A stretch of DNA of 64,000 bases from Ahniella sp. GTDB taxonomy: Bacteria; Pseudomonadota; Gammaproteobacteria; Xanthomonadales; Ahniellaceae. A model generated the notes under the pieces. The model was not told where the DNA came from, ran no database searches, and was given only the letters and a program-made list of their open reading frames with translations. Below are positions 56,498 to 64,000 of the stretch, piece after piece; position 1 is the first letter of the stretch, and each line of letters opens with the position of its first letter. The stretch is from positions 496,001-560,000 of the forward strand of contig JADJRU010000001.1 in NCBI GenBank assembly GCA_016712105.1, written 5' to 3'. A program made the translations under genes and the position numbers.

Positions 56498-57165
56498 TGG
56501 ACACAAGGCCGCAGGTCGCGCTTGTCACCGAGCGCCACGTGCGTGTCCGCGTCGGCGAGCGGATCGACGCCGATCTGAATGCCCGGGTCCATTCACTGGA
56601 TGCCTGGCTCCAGTCGCTGGACTTGCCCGACCGTGTGGCGCAGTGGCCGGCCTATGCCGAGTTGCTGATTGAATTCCGACCAGGTTTGGCCGTTGCGGCT
56701 TTACCGTCCGTCCAGCAAGCCGTGGCGACCTGGCTTTCCGAACACTCCGGACCGGTTTGTGCAGCGTCTGGGCCGTGTTTCGAGATCCCCGTCTCCATGT
56801 CGGCCTTGGACGGTCCCGATCTGATCGAATGCGCGGCGCACTGCGGCTTGAGTCCCGAGGTGTGGCGCGATCGTTTTCTCGCTTCATCGTTCCAGGTCGC
56901 CCTGATCGGATTCCAGCCCGGATTTCCGTACCTGCTCGGCCTTGATCCAACACTTGCCGTGCCGCGGCGCGCCACCCCGAGGCGCTCCGTACCGGCGGGT
57001 TCCGTGGCGATTGCCGGCGCCCAGGCAGGCATTTATCCAGCCGAATCGCCGGGCGGTTGGCAATTGGTCGGGCGGACCACGATCCGATTGTTTGACCCAT
57101 CGCGTGAGCCGGCCTGTTTGCTGCAGCCCGGCCAATCCGTCCGCTTTGTGACGGTGGCCCCATGA
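56497..57165 (+). CDS. pxpB: 5-oxoprolinase subunit PxpB
   Basis: 222 residues of the KipI/PxpB (carboxyltransferase-domain subdomain C/D) family: AELLIEFRPGLAVAALPSVQ, FEIPVSMSALDGPDLIECAA, ALIGFQPGFPYLLGLDP, VPRRATPRRSVPAGSVAIAG, QAGIYPAESPGGWQLVGRT. With PxpC and PxpA it forms the prokaryotic ATP-dependent 5-oxoprolinase that opens 5-oxoproline to glutamate. The ATG at 56497 overlaps the ankyrin stop (TGATG), and the stop overlaps pxpC (ATGA). Confidence 0.92.
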   Translation: MDTRPQVALVTERHVRVRVGERIDADLNARVHSLDAWLQSLDLPDRVAQWPAYAELLIEFRPGLAVAALPSVQQAVATWLSEHSGPVCAASGPCFEIPVSMSALDGPDLIECAAHCGLSPEVWRDRFLASSFQVALIGFQPGFPYLLGLDPTLAVPRRATPRRSVPAGSVAIAGAQAGIYPAESPGGWQLVGRTTIRLFDPSREPACLLQPGQSVRFVTVAP

Positions 57166-58100
57166 GACTTCTGATCGAACGCGCCGGACTGCTGTGTTCG
57201 GTGCAAGGTCAACCCCGAGTCGGCTTCGAACGGATCGGTGTGCCACGAGGCGGGCCGATGGATCCCGTGGCTTGGCAGGTCCTCAACGTGCTGCTGGGTC
57301 AGTCGCCTGGCCATCCGGTACTGGAGTTGGCAGGCGGCCATTTGCGGATCCAACTGGATGGTGATGCCAATCTGGCGGTGCTCGGACGAGGTTATGAGCT
57401 GTCGATCGATGGGCAGCCCCACTCAACCGGCATGGTGCTGTCTGTTTGCAGCGGGCAACGAATGGATCTGCGAGCGGCTCAGCCAGCCGGTTTTGCCTAT
57501 GTGGGTGTTGCCGGCGATTGGACGCTGCCACCGGTGCTCGGCTCGACCAGCACGGATCTGCGAAACGGACTCGGCGGAATCGGTGGTCGGGTTTTGAGTG
57601 TCGGCGACCAGATCCACATCGATGCCGCGGCACCAAGGCCCCGGTCAACACGCGGCATACGCTGGCCAATGGAACCGGGCTCTTCCGGAACCTGGCATCT
57701 GATCGTCCATGAGCCGGCACTTGCCGCCCCATTGTTGACTGGCGTCTGCCGCGTGGGGCGCGACAGCAATCGTCAGGCCCTGTTGCTCGATCCGGAGCGG
57801 CCCGTGCGCCACGACCAGCAACAGCGCATCTCCGCACCGCAGTGGCCAGGCGCCATCCAGTCGTTGCCGGACGGCCGGTTCGCCCTGCTCGGCCCGGAGG
57901 CCCAGACGGTCGGTGGTTATCCACTGGTCGCCAGTCTGATTTCAGCTGAGCTGCCCATGCTGGGCCGATGTGGCCCGGGGGCCTCGCTGAGGTTCGCTGC
58001 GGTCGAGTTGGCCGAAGCAGCGCTGCGATCCCGCGACCACGAACTTGCCCTCGCGGCATGGCTGAAGCACATTGCCGCACAGATTGAGGCCACACCATGA
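57162..58100 (+). CDS. pxpC: 5-oxoprolinase subunit PxpC
   Basis: 312 residues of the KipA/PxpC biotin-dependent carboxyltransferase-like family: FERIGVPRGGPMDPVAWQVL, LELAGGHLRIQLDGDANLAV, FAYVGVAGDWTLPPVLGSTS, TDLRNGLGGIGGRVLSVGDQ. It partners PxpB in the phosphorylation/hydrolysis of 5-oxoproline. It overlaps both pxpB and pxpA by ATGA, so stoichiometric coupled translation is expected. Adjacent C-terminal residues (GFALLGPEAQT-like) are less typical but intact. Confidence 0.92.
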   Translation: MRLLIERAGLLCSVQGQPRVGFERIGVPRGGPMDPVAWQVLNVLLGQSPGHPVLELAGGHLRIQLDGDANLAVLGRGYELSIDGQPHSTGMVLSVCSGQRMDLRAAQPAGFAYVGVAGDWTLPPVLGSTSTDLRNGLGGIGGRVLSVGDQIHIDAAAPRPRSTRGIRWPMEPGSSGTWHLIVHEPALAAPLLTGVCRVGRDSNRQALLLDPERPVRHDQQQRISAPQWPGAIQSLPDGRFALLGPEAQTVGGYPLVASLISAELPMLGRCGPGASLRFAAVELAEAALRSRDHELALAAWLKHIAAQIEATP

Positions 58101-58840
58101 ACCGCTTCGAAATTAATGCCGATCTGGGCGAACACGAAGACGGCGGCGCCGTCGATGCCGAACTGATGCCGTGGATCCAGCGCGCGAACATCGCCTGCGG
58201 TGGCCATGCCGTCAGCGACACCAGCATGCGCCTCGCACTGACCCTGGCGAAACAACACCACGTGCTCGTCGGTGCCCACCCTTCGTATCCTGATCGTGAG
58301 GGCTTCGGGCGCACGGAACTCGGTTTGCCGCTGAACGTGATCATCGATGCCGTCCGGGTTCAGATTCTGCGGCTGCTGCAGCTTGCCGCGGAACTCGGTG
58401 TTCGTGTCGACCACGTCAAACCGCATGGTGCGCTCTACAACCGCGCAGCAAAGGAACCACCGCTCGCTGAAGCACTGGTGGCAGAGATCCAATCGATTGA
58501 CCCGGAACTGGCCTTGCTGGGCCTGGCAGACAGCGCCATGGCCGCAGCCGCCCGTAAGGCCAACCTGCGCTTCATCGCCGAGGCGTTCATCGACCGTGCC
58601 TACGAACCAACCGGCCTGTTGCGCCCCCGTGGCTTACCCGGCGCGGTCCTGAATCTCGAACAGGCGCGCGCCCAGGCCGAGTCGTTGCGCCAGGGCGAAG
58701 TCACCTGCGCAGACGGCAGTCACCGGGTGCTCCGGGCTCAGTCCTTCTGTGTCCACGGCGACGGCCGGGAAGCAGCAGTCTTGCTCGCGTCCCTGACCCC
58801 AAGCGCCGAAAACATTGACAACCCGACAACGGGCAGATAG
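58097..58840 (+). CDS. pxpA: 5-oxoprolinase subunit PxpA (LamB/YcsF)
   Basis: 247 residues with the family signature NADLGEHEDGG, then ANIACGGHAVSDTSMRLAL, VGAHPSYPDREGFGRTEL, VRVDHVKPHGALYNRAA and FIAEAFIDRAYEPTGLLRPR. PxpA is the lactamase partner with a divalent-metal-type deacetylase-like barrel and completes the pxpBCA set. It is the last gene of the coupled ankyrin-pxpB-pxpC-pxpA series; the tRNA-Leu gene follows 38 nt later. Confidence 0.93.
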   Translation: MNRFEINADLGEHEDGGAVDAELMPWIQRANIACGGHAVSDTSMRLALTLAKQHHVLVGAHPSYPDREGFGRTELGLPLNVIIDAVRVQILRLLQLAAELGVRVDHVKPHGALYNRAAKEPPLAEALVAEIQSIDPELALLGLADSAMAAAARKANLRFIAEAFIDRAYEPTGLLRPRGLPGAVLNLEQARAQAESLRQGEVTCADGSHRVLRAQSFCVHGDGREAAVLLASLTPSAENIDNPTTGR

Positions 58841-58877
58841 TTTACGCGGCCTTCCGGGGATTCCCGGTGGACCACTT

Positions 58878-58962
<85 letters not shown>

Positions 58963-58977
58963 GATACTGAAATAAAG

Positions 58978-59001
58978 AACCCGCCCTGGTGCGGGTTTTT
59001 T
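58978..59001 (+). terminator. Intrinsic terminator after tRNA-Leu
   Basis: AACCCGC (58978-58984) and GCGGGTT (58991-58997) form a 7-bp stem with a CCTGGT loop, followed by TTTT (58998-59001). It is 15 nt past the tRNA 3' end. Confidence 0.88.
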
Positions 59002-59027
59002 GTTGCGTTCATTCTGGATGCGCGGAC

Positions 59028-59489
59028 CTAGTCGCGGACTTGGCGCCCGGACTCGACCCACTTCCAGACCACACCGTCTTCGCTATGGTCGATCGCGCCC
59101 ACGTTCCGGAAACCCAGCTTGCGCAGAATCGTTGTGGACGGGCCTTCCTCGGGAAGCGTGTGCGCAATAAAACTTGCGCCAGCCTGCTCGGCCGCTTCTC
59201 GACACAGCCGCAAGAGTTCAGTGGCCATCCTTGTAGCCACGCCGCGCCCCTCGCATCCGGGAAACGCGAAGTAGGCAATCTCCGCCTCACCTTCGACCAG
59301 CGGGCCAGCAAATCCGCAACTTCCGACGACCCGGCCGTCTTCAACGGCCAGATAACCGATCCACGGCTCCACATATCCACGGCGTGCGTACAGCGAGATC
59401 GTTGCATCGATGACCTCGGCAGCCACTTCTGAATTGTCCTCCGCGAACACCGGCTGCACGGGGGCATTGCTGATCGGGACCAAAAGCAT
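59028..59489 (-). CDS. GNAT-family N-acetyltransferase
   Basis: 153 residues; GGAGAT precedes the ATG at 59489. The acetyl-CoA fold is evident: WIGYLAVEDGRVVGSCGFAG, AEIAYFAFPGCEGRGVATRM (motif A with the GxGxA-type loop GRGVAT), ATELLRLCREAAEQAGASFI and STTILRKLGFRNVGAI. The pattern is of the RimJ/RimL or riboflavin-type GNAT group; the acceptor is unknown. It is convergent with the tRNA terminator. Confidence 0.87.
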   Translation of the reverse strand: MLLVPISNAPVQPVFAEDNSEVAAEVIDATISLYARRGYVEPWIGYLAVEDGRVVGSCGFAGPLVEGEAEIAYFAFPGCEGRGVATRMATELLRLCREAAEQAGASFIAHTLPEEGPSTTILRKLGFRNVGAIDHSEDGVVWKWVESGRQVRD

Positions 59490-59523
59490 AAAGATCTCCA
59501 AATCAAAAAATGGACCAGCGCAC

Positions 59524-62293
59524 TCACTCGAAACCGTCACGAAACACCGTTGCACCGCTTGTGCCCACCGTCAACGCCGCAAACCATTCGTCAAAGGTGA
59601 GATCGTTGAACACGGTGAGGTTCTGCAATCGCGTCAACTCGGCCTGAGCGGCCGCGCGCAGCGCCGGTGACCCGCGATCGCGCCAGCCCTCGAACACTCG
59701 TCGGGCCTGAATCAGCATCTCCGGCGTCATGCGTACCTGATCACCCTGCCCGGCAACAAACGCCGCCAACCCTTGCCTGAAATCGGCCAGCGTACGGATC
59801 CGCTGCGCCAGTTCGCGTGGATCCTTGAGGGTCAGCAAAACGATCTCGTTGCCGTGTTCCGCCCACAATCCAAGATAGTAACGGCCTGCGTCCGTGGTGT
59901 TGAAGCGCGTGCGCAAGGCCGCGAACAGATCAGCACCGACGCCACTCGGCGCAGATGGCTCCGAGTTTCTCACCGGCACAATGCGACATTCATCCAGCGG
60001 CGTCTGGCCGGCATTCTCCTGACCCGGGCACTGGCAGGCAAAGCTCGATCCGAATCGTTGCACCGGCGGCAAAGGCAGGTAGACCTCCTGACCTTGGTCA
60101 TCGGCCTCCGAACGGCGTCGCGCAAGATTGAGGCCTGGGGACGAACCCCCTTGCAACACGAACACCCGATCGCCCAACGCGGCATCCACCGATACCGCAG
60201 CACCCGTCGCTGGCGGCACGAAGCCGGTGAACTGCTGCGTACGCCAAGGCAGAACACTCGGCGAGAAACCGATTCGCCGCTGTGCAAAGTAAAGGTTGGA
60301 TCCGGACACTGTGCCGCCCTCGATCACGAATGCGACACGGGCGAGCTCCGGATTTTCATTCTTCAGGCCGAGATCCAATGCGACATAACTGGCCTGCGGT
60401 GCTACACCACGCAGCACTTCATCAACCATCTGCTGATCACGCTGGAAGCGATAACGAAGGCCAGTCTCGGTACCGCTTCGTACGCTGTAGGCCAATACCG
60501 GCAATCCGTTGAGATCCGTAGTCAAGGCATGCCGTTCTCCAGTGACGATATCCGGGCGTGACACGGTGGTTGAAACAGACCCACCGTCAGGACGAATGTG
60601 ACGCAGCCGAAGATCACCGCTTCCGGCTGCGAAATGACTGACGTAGACATCACCGCTGGCAGGAACGACCGCGAGTCGCGCATGTGCCTGGGACAGATCG
60701 GACGACTGCGCATCGATCACCTCGATACCGCCCGGCTGCGGGCCATAACGCGTCAACAGGAGCTGATTGAAGCCATCCAGATTGGCATGCACGATGTAAC
60801 GCTGACCGGCATCGTCCACTGCAAGGCTCGGCTCGCGCCCCGAGCCTGCCGCGACGGTCGGGTCGACATAGGCCGACTGCCAATTGCCGGCGCCGATCCG
60901 TTCGATGGTCTGCAATCGTCGGTTACCGGTATGGAAAAACGCGATGATCAGCGTTGCCGAAGCAGCGTTGTCACCGGCGTGATACGCGAGCGACGCTTCG
61001 TTTGTTGGCGGCAGCAAATTGGTTGGCACATCCGTCACCACGAAGCCGTTGTCGGATTCCGACCATGTCGCCCATTGCAGCGCAGCAGCTCCGCGCAACA
61101 ACAGCACGGGAGAGCCGTCGGAGTCGTTGACGCGCGACAACACCGGACCGGCCGAAGTGATGGCCTGCTGCTGCAGGGTCCAATGCGCACCCTGCACGTG
61201 CAGCATCGGATCACGATGACCATCCAGATCGAGACTCAACAGATACCGGCGCGAATCGCGCAACAGAAGACCCTGAATCTTTCCGCCAACCTGCTGCTGT
61301 GATTCGAGCGGGGCGGAGAAACCCGACGCCGGCAAGGCTGTCAATTGTGATTCGCCAACGTTGTCGAAGGCCAGCCAGGCATCCAGTGATCCATTCTCCT
61401 GGTTCGGCAGACATAGTGGAGCTGGTCACCGTCCACATTCACGGCTGCCACACCGATGCCCTCAGTGCCCCGACAGTGGATCGCGATGGTCTCGCGTACG
61501 CCGGCAAACATCGGCGCCGCAATCACTTGCCAACTGTTTCCCGACCACTCACGCAATTGCACCTGCCCATTCGCAACAAACCCAACAGCAGTCGACCTGA
61601 TGAACTCATCGCGACCGCCGGTGGGCCAGGAGATTGTGCCGCTGCCACGATCTCCTGGTTTTGCCAGACGCCGGCAGGTGTGCGCATGGCATGCCAGATC
61701 CTGGGGGTCGTCGCGTCCTTCCAGATCGCATGCAAGGTGCCATCCGGGGCAGCTTCCAGTTGCATACCCTGAGCAGGCGTACCCGCCATCACGAGTTCGA
61801 TCAGAATCGTCGGCACCACTCCGGAAAATTGCACCCGAGCCAGGCGGACCGCATCATCGGCCGCTCCGACGCCTGCCGCATCAAAATAGAACGCGTTGAA
61901 CACGGGCCTCGGCGCCGCACGCTCACTGAGTGCCACAGCCAGATGGCCACTTTGTTCAACCGCTTCGGTGCTGACACCCAGGTCTGCCAATTGGAGGCTT
62001 CGCCAGACCACCCCATCAAAACGGCGATAGACGAGCGAACGCTGTCGGGCACCGCCCTCCTGGGCCATGGATTCGATCGCGGCCAGGTGCGCACGTTCAT
62101 GACGATCGAGATCGAAATCGAGTGCATCCTGGACCCGACCGTCAACCGGAATGGTCTCGATGGCGTAACGTGTTTCGATCGGATTCGGCGGCTCCAGGGC
62201 ATGCGCAGGCGCACTCTGAGCCAGGACCAGTCCGGTCAACAGGACGCTGAATGCGACTTGGCCGCAGCCACGGATCAATTCCGGAAGATTCAT
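59524..62293 (-). pseudogene. Large secreted protein ending FRDGFE, two frameshifts
   Basis: A start at 62293 opens a signal peptide (AFSVLLTGLVLAQSAPAHA). Coding continues through two single-base shifts: near 61630 (into a frame with RDEFIRSTAVGFVANGQVQL, then REWSGNSWQVIAAP) and near 61405 (into ENGSLDAWLAFDNVGESQLT). The joined protein is about 920 residues and rich in beta-propeller-like repeats (AAPDGTLHAIWKD, DDAGQRYIVHANLDG, ATSGDVYVSHFAAGSG-like strands), with a C-terminal cysteine cluster (SFACQCPGQENAGQTPLDEC) and the final FRDGFE. It lies 13 nt downstream of another large secreted gene. Function unknown. Confidence 0.6.
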
Positions 62294-62306
62294 GATCGAC
62301 ACCCGT

Positions 62307-64000
62307 TCAAGGCGCACAAAGACTGTGCAGGGGAATGGCATGCCGCGCACCGTCGCTCATCTTGAGCATGAGCGTGGCGTGGAAGGTTCGAGCTCCGCCG
62401 TTGCAGGCCGAGGGGCGCGCCTGGATGGCCAGTACGATCGGCGCAGCGACCGCCAGCACCGCCGGTGTGGCCGGCGCCCCTGCCAACCGGAACACGGACG
62501 CATCCACGCCTTCGATCTGCAGACTGGCCAACACACCATCCTGTTCGCCGACATTGTTGATCAACAAATTCTGTTGCCACACGCCATGGCGCTCGTCGTT
62601 TGTGGTCAACGAGATCGCGCGAGGCAGAACATCGATCAGGGCCGTACCGATACTCTCCAGGCGCACCGGCAGGACGATCTGCGGCAGGGCCGAGCCACTA
62701 CTGGCACGTGATGCCCGAACCCGCAGTTGCGCTTGGCGCAGACCCAGATTCCTCGGTTGCGCGAGTACCGCAACCTGCAGAGCGACTCCGGGTTCCAGAC
62801 GGATCGGCAGACTCGTCCTGTCCCGTGCCCGATAAGCCTCGCGCATCAGCAAACGCGGGGGCCATTCGTGGATGGCTGCGGGCCCATGTTGCCGTGTCGA
62901 TTCGGCGCGCGCGGCCGCAACGTAGTCGAAGTCGCCGGACGAATCGATCAAGACGCCCCCGAGCATCCGGAGTGACTGCCCGTACAACTCGAATTCGGTG
63001 GCCGCCAATACCGGCTGCAGCACACCCAACCGGCTCTTCTGCTGCACATCGAATCGGAGCAAGGGCTGCCGTGCAAAATCTTCACCGAGCATGACGCCAT
63101 CAATCCGGTTCACGCCATCAAGGCTGAGTGCATCCACTGGCATCGGAACCGGTGCGGGCTGATCCAGGACCAACCAGTCGAACTCGGTGTTTGCCGGGTC
63201 GGCTTGTGGCCAATCCAGAATGGCGATGTCCTGGATGAGCACGGGTTCGTTACCCTCATTCCGCAACCACGTGGTCAGATGTTTGGACTCGGTGCCGGCC
63301 GGAATGCGACCAAAATCAAACGCACTGTGATCGGCCCGCAGCGCCGCGCCGCTTGGTGTTCGGGCGATCAGGTCGAACTCGATCTGGACATCGACGTCCG
63401 TTGGCAGCCCCGGAGCGGACTGCAGCTCCCATCGTAATGGCGCGGTCTGTGGCAAACCTCGCGCCGTGTCGAGCAGCAGGTGGTCATAGGTGGGCGTCAC
63501 ATCCGGTGCAAACGGTTGCGCGCGGTTATCTCGGCAACTCGCCTGATCGAGGTTGTAGATCGCACCGGAGGGCTGGGCGTTGGCGCGACACCGGTAACGA
63601 CAGCTTTCGGTGTCCGTGACCAGACACAGATCGGCGTTGACCGGCAGTGGATGTGCTGCCCCTTGGCGCCGAAGCTTGATCTTCGCACGCGGGACATAAA
63701 GACTTGCGCTGAAGTTTTCTTCCCAACGCGCCTGGCTGTCGTTGAATCGTGTGGGGGTTTGCCATGACCAGCGCTCGGTGGATCCGACGCGCTCGCGCAG
63801 CATCGATCGGCGCACCGTGCGCAGGCGATCGACGATCATCAGATGGGGGCCGATTCGGCTGCTCGAAGAGCGCCACAGGTCACTGCTGATCTCGAGATGC
63901 GTGTCGCGATCGGGACGCCAGAAGCCACGACGCGTGCAGGCGGGGAAGAAACCCTCGGCCGGCATGGGCGACACCGCATCGTTGGCACTGAATCGGATAC
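62307..64000 (-). CDS. Ig-like (ASH/HYDIN-type) exported protein, N-terminus outside window
   Basis: The frame is open to the window end, so at least 563 residues are seen and the start is missing. Two stretches resemble choice-of-anchor/ASH-type Ig domains: HSAFDFGRIPAGTESKHLTT then WLRNEGNEPVLIQDIAILD, and later QQNLLINNVGEQDGVLASLQ then IEGVDASVFRLAGAP. The N-terminal visible part has cysteines (CLVTDTESCRYRC) and lacks enzymatic motifs. It ends SLCAP. It is followed 13 nt later by the FRDGFE-type secreted gene on the same strand, making a two-gene unit of presumed surface proteins. Confidence 0.65.
   Translation of the reverse strand, partial: IRFSANDAVSPMPAEGFFPACTRRGFWRPDRDTHLEISSDLWRSSSSRIGPHLMIVDRLRTVRRSMLRERVGSTERWSWQTPTRFNDSQARWEENFSASLYVPRAKIKLRRQGAAHPLPVNADLCLVTDTESCRYRCRANAQPSGAIYNLDQASCRDNRAQPFAPDVTPTYDHLLLDTARGLPQTAPLRWELQSAPGLPTDVDVQIEFDLIARTPSGAALRADHSAFDFGRIPAGTESKHLTTWLRNEGNEPVLIQDIAILDWPQADPANTEFDWLVLDQPAPVPMPVDALSLDGVNRIDGVMLGEDFARQPLLRFDVQQKSRLGVLQPVLAATEFELYGQSLRMLGGVLIDSSGDFDYVAAARAESTRQHGPAAIHEWPPRLLMREAYRARDRTSLPIRLEPGVALQVAVLAQPRNLGLRQAQLRVRASRASSGSALPQIVLPVRLESIGTALIDVLPRAISLTTNDERHGVWQQNLLINNVGEQDGVLASLQIEGVDASVFRLAGAPATPAVLAVAAPIVLAIQARPSACNGGARTFHATLMLKMSDGARHAIPLHSLCAP

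Overview
The window is a GC-rich (about 60% or more), gene-dense bacterial chromosome segment. Several features point to a gammaproteobacterium of the Xanthomonadales/Lysobacterales: an OleA-type thiolase with the diagnostic residues, the ridA-recG pair, Oar-like TonB receptor, OmpW, DUF1615 and DUF2884 proteins, the pxpBCA cluster, and many secreted Ig-like proteins, some ending in F-R-x-x-F-E. The assignment is inference from gene content; no rRNA or marker set is present.

Layout: 0-0.43 kb, 5' end of an FG-GAP protein. 1.3-4.4 kb, a HlyD/FtsX/ATPase tripartite exporter operon. 4.5-7.2 kb, a secreted beta-lactamase-fold serine hydrolase and an AraC regulator, with four copies of a TCTGAAxxA half-site between them. 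7.4-18.4 kb, a run of envelope or secreted genes (DUF1615 lipoprotein, DsbC, type-B carboxylesterase, MBL hydrolase, paralogous Ig-like pair, DUF3365 haem protein, two unknown secreted proteins), many broken by single-base frameshifts. 18.4-24.3 kb, a YIP1-MacA-ATPase-MacB operon plus a stray, stop-containing copy of the macB 3' end. 24.5-32.9 kb, a decayed patch: SUKH-like protein, MerB-like relic, serine hydrolase, metallopeptidase, threonine-aldolase fragment, an abnormal poly-G/GC-only tract, broken HAD lipoprotein, glyoxalase, a tandem palindromic-repeat array and an LprI-like protein. 33-36.2 kb, Sel1 protein, oleA, grxD and an SDR. 37-44.1 kb, Oar-like TonB receptor, ridA, a second repeat array, recG, ompW. 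44.3-50.6 kb, multidomain secreted serine protease, a DUF1232/phosphate-binding-like/transglutaminase gene group and DUF2884. 50.7-52 kb, a frameshifted Bcr/CflA exporter. 52.5-58.8 kb, a small secreted protein, a 1134-residue membrane ankyrin protein and translationally coupled pxpB-pxpC-pxpA (5-oxoprolinase). 58.9 kb, tRNA-Leu(CAG). 59-64 kb, a GNAT acetyltransferase and a two-gene unit of large secreted proteins.

About fourteen single-base frameshifts, several next to homopolymers, plus the poly-G tract, suggest that many 'pseudogenes' here are sequencing or assembly errors, although the macB fragment and the MerB-like relic look like true decay. Three families of short palindromic repeats fill the intergenic spaces. 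I saw no CRISPR array, phage, integron or intact insertion sequence. I do not see a clearly new defence or biosynthetic system; the best leads are the ankyrin/5-oxoprolinase operon, the AraC operator cluster, the tandem palindrome arrays, the Bacteroidota-style Ig protein pair and the oleA gene away from oleBCD.
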